From the NCBI GenBank assembly GCA_016711265.1, contig JADJTI010000006.1, positions 248,001-312,000 on the forward strand: 64,000 nucleotides of DNA, given 5' to 3'. Shown piece after piece: positions 62,694 through 64,000 of the stretch; positions within the stretch are counted from its first letter, which is position 1, and each line of letters begins with the position of its first letter. The DNA is from Austwickia sp. GTDB lineage: Bacteria; Actinomycetota; Actinomycetes; Actinomycetales; Dermatophilaceae. Below the pieces are notes generated by a model. That model saw only the letters and a list, made by a program, of their open reading frames with translations. It did not search any database and was not told the DNA's origin. A program made the translations under genes and the position numbers.

Positions 62694-62755
62694 CAGATGG
62701 CTCTCCTTAGGCCGGCGGGGTGCGGCAGGTCTCCCGCTGCCGCATCGGGTCGTGA

Positions 62756-63853
62756 TCAGGCATCCGAGAGCCTGGCGATGGTGGCAGCGGCTCGGTGCAC
62801 CGCGCCCTGCGGAATGTCGGGGACGATCTCCTGGAGGAAGGCGTACCGGCGTTGCAGCGAGGTGCGGTAGGCATCCTGGATCCCCGATCCGTCACGCACC
62901 TCGTGCCACCAGTGGGCGATGTCCCCCCAGCCGGGCGCGGCCAGCGAGCCGCCCACCTCTTGCACGGCCAGCGCCGAGCAGAGCGCGGCGAAGGCCAGCC
63001 GCTGGGGCAGCGGCCACTGCGCGAGCGTGCCGAGGGCCATGGCTGCGGTGAACACGTCCCCGGCCCCCGTGGGGTCGATCGCTGCCACCCGCAACGCCGG
63101 GACGTGCGCCTCCTCCCCGGTCATCGCGTCGATGGCCAGGGCCCCGAACTGGCCGTTGGTCACGACCGCAAGGGGCACCCGGTCGGCGAGGGCGTACAGG
63201 GCGTCCTGGGGGGTCGGGGTGCGGGTGTAGGCCATCGCTTCGAGGGCGTTGGGGAGGAAGGCGTGGCAGAGCGCCAGCTGCTCGAGAACGCCGGCGTCCC
63301 AGGTGCCGGTGGCATCGAATCCGACATCGGCGAAGACGAGGGAACCGTCGGCGCGGGCCTGCGCAGCCCAGGTGTCGGCCAGCGGTACGCCGGGATGCAG
63401 TTCGGTCAGCACGGCGCGGCTGCGAGGCGGTCGCCCGATCATCTCGGTGGCACATTCAGGTGCATCGTGACCGTGGGTCACCATGCTGCGGTCGTGATCC
63501 ACGGCGATGGAGACGGTCACCGGGGAGTGCCATCCGGCGTACCGCCGGGAACGACTCAAGTCCACGTTCTCTTGTTCGGCCAGGGTGCGCCAGCAGAATT
63601 CGCCGTAATCGTCATCACCGAAGGCCGCGCCCAGCGAGGTACGCAGGCCCAGCCGGGACGACGCAACGGCGAGGTTGGCGATGCCCCCCGGGCAGGAACC
63701 CATTCCGTCGGCCCAGACTTCCTCGCCGCCGCGGGGCATGGCGCCCAACCCCGTGAAGATGATGTCGAGAAAGACGATCCCCTGCAAGAAGACGTCGAAT
63801 TCCGGCGCCTGCGGGCTGCGCAGGTGCTCAAGAGGGTCGAAGGCGGAAGCCAC
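62756..63853 (-). CDS. PfkB-family carbohydrate kinase
   Basis: A 365-residue ribokinase-fold sugar kinase. It has 'GSCPGGIANLAVASSRLGLR' (substrate-side GG), 'LGAAFGDDDYGEFCWRTLAE' and the anion hole with catalytic Asp in 'AIDPTGAGDVFTAAMALGTL'. It phosphorylates a sugar or nucleoside. First gene of the ABC-import operon, so it probably acts on the imported sugar after hydrolysis; the substrate is unknown. Start GTG 63853. It carries about 50 extra residues at the C-terminus. Confidence 0.9.
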   Translation of the reverse strand: MASAFDPLEHLRSPQAPEFDVFLQGIVFLDIIFTGLGAMPRGGEEVWADGMGSCPGGIANLAVASSRLGLRTSLGAAFGDDDYGEFCWRTLAEQENVDLSRSRRYAGWHSPVTVSIAVDHDRSMVTHGHDAPECATEMIGRPPRSRAVLTELHPGVPLADTWAAQARADGSLVFADVGFDATGTWDAGVLEQLALCHAFLPNALEAMAYTRTPTPQDALYALADRVPLAVVTNGQFGALAIDAMTGEEAHVPALRVAAIDPTGAGDVFTAAMALGTLAQWPLPQRLAFAALCSALAVQEVGGSLAAPGWGDIAHWWHEVRDGSGIQDAYRTSLQRRYAFLQEIVPDIPQGAVHRAAATIARLSDA

Positions 63854-63906
63854 ATCCCATGGTGCCCACGGCGCTCTGCACGTTTCAAGTCAAACCCGTC
63901 CATTCA

Positions 63907-63934
63907 TTGCGCGGTTATGCGCTGAATTGCGCAT
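63907..63934. promoter_or_regulatory. Inverted-repeat operator in the divergent promoter region
   Basis: ATGCGC-TGAATT-GCGCAT (63917-63934) is perfectly symmetric, and TTGCGC occurs in addition at 63907 and 63927. It lies between the kinase gene (-) and the start at 63975 (+), a likely regulator site for both. Confidence 0.5.
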
Positions 63935-63974
63935 ATTTGTTCACTTCAGCACAGGCCTGGGTTATCGTGACGGC

Positions 63975-64000
63975 GTGAAGCCTCTCCGGGACGCCGAAAT
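63975..64000 (+). CDS. Start of a gene, probably the transport operon regulator (runs off the right edge)
   Basis: GTG at 63975 opens 'VKPLRDAE' and continues past the window. The divergent placement and the operator-like repeat suggest a transcription regulator, but only eight residues are visible and no family can be assigned. Confidence 0.35.

Overview
The window is high-GC DNA from an actinobacterium. The strongest marker is the cell-envelope and cell-division block at 43.9-55.5 kb (fhaA, fhaB, pstP, rodA, pbpA, pknA-like, pknB, a glutamine amidotransferase, class E sortase, crgA). This order is characteristic of Actinomycetia and usually lies near oriC. A CIRCE-controlled Hsp20, a fructose PTS and a chemoreceptor are also present. 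The sequence does not fix the genus.

Layout. 1-2.0 kb (-): pyrimidine nucleoside salvage (cdd, a frameshifted nupC-type transporter, deoA entering the left edge). 2.1-2.75 kb: a vapBC toxin-antitoxin pair. 2.9-8.9 kb (-): a complete fructose PTS operon, fruR-fruK-fruA-ptsH-ptsI. 9.1-11.7 kb: a TIGR03085-type protein, then hemerythrin, DUF2249 and a SufR-like Fe-S regulator, which together suggest NO or redox stress. 11.8-12.4 kb: a relBE-type pair. 12.5-16 kb: a penicillin-interacting lipoprotein, a DUF309 protein and a DEAD-box helicase. 16-20.4 kb: a chemoreceptor, rsgA and an MFS exporter. 20.7-24.8 kb: a two-component system with two response regulators, an unrecognised protein and a lipoprotein.

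25-40.3 kb is an accessory region full of broken genes and insertion sequences, ending next to a tRNA-Leu(CAG) gene. It holds an HNH-nuclease stub and an AlbA-type regulator cut by an ISL3 relic. A 5'-truncated group II intron lies antisense in an IS1634 transposase. A low-GC secreted I36 inhibitor and a sigma-factor operon follow. A three-level nest of insertion sequences (IS1380 containing IS3-A containing IS3-B) comes next. The last item is a broken XRE/ImmA-PIN module. Inverted copies of the IS3-A end bracket the 28.5-34.2 kb segment.

40.6-43.1 kb carries a TetR regulator and an SDR-like/hydrolase fusion, both frameshifted. 53-59 kb adds the sortase, CrgA, rhomboid protease, cyclophilin, a DUF5324-like protein broken by a 17-bp duplication, and a fructosamine-kinase-like protein. 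59.4-63.9 kb (-) is a CUT1-type sugar ABC importer with a PfkB-family kinase and no ATPase gene; a divergent gene, probably its regulator, starts at the right edge.

Many single-base frameshifts, several in short homopolymers, occur in the accessory region and sporadically elsewhere (nupC, TetR, SDR-hydrolase, fhaA). Some may be residual sequencing errors, so 'pseudogene' here means 'reading frame broken as given'.
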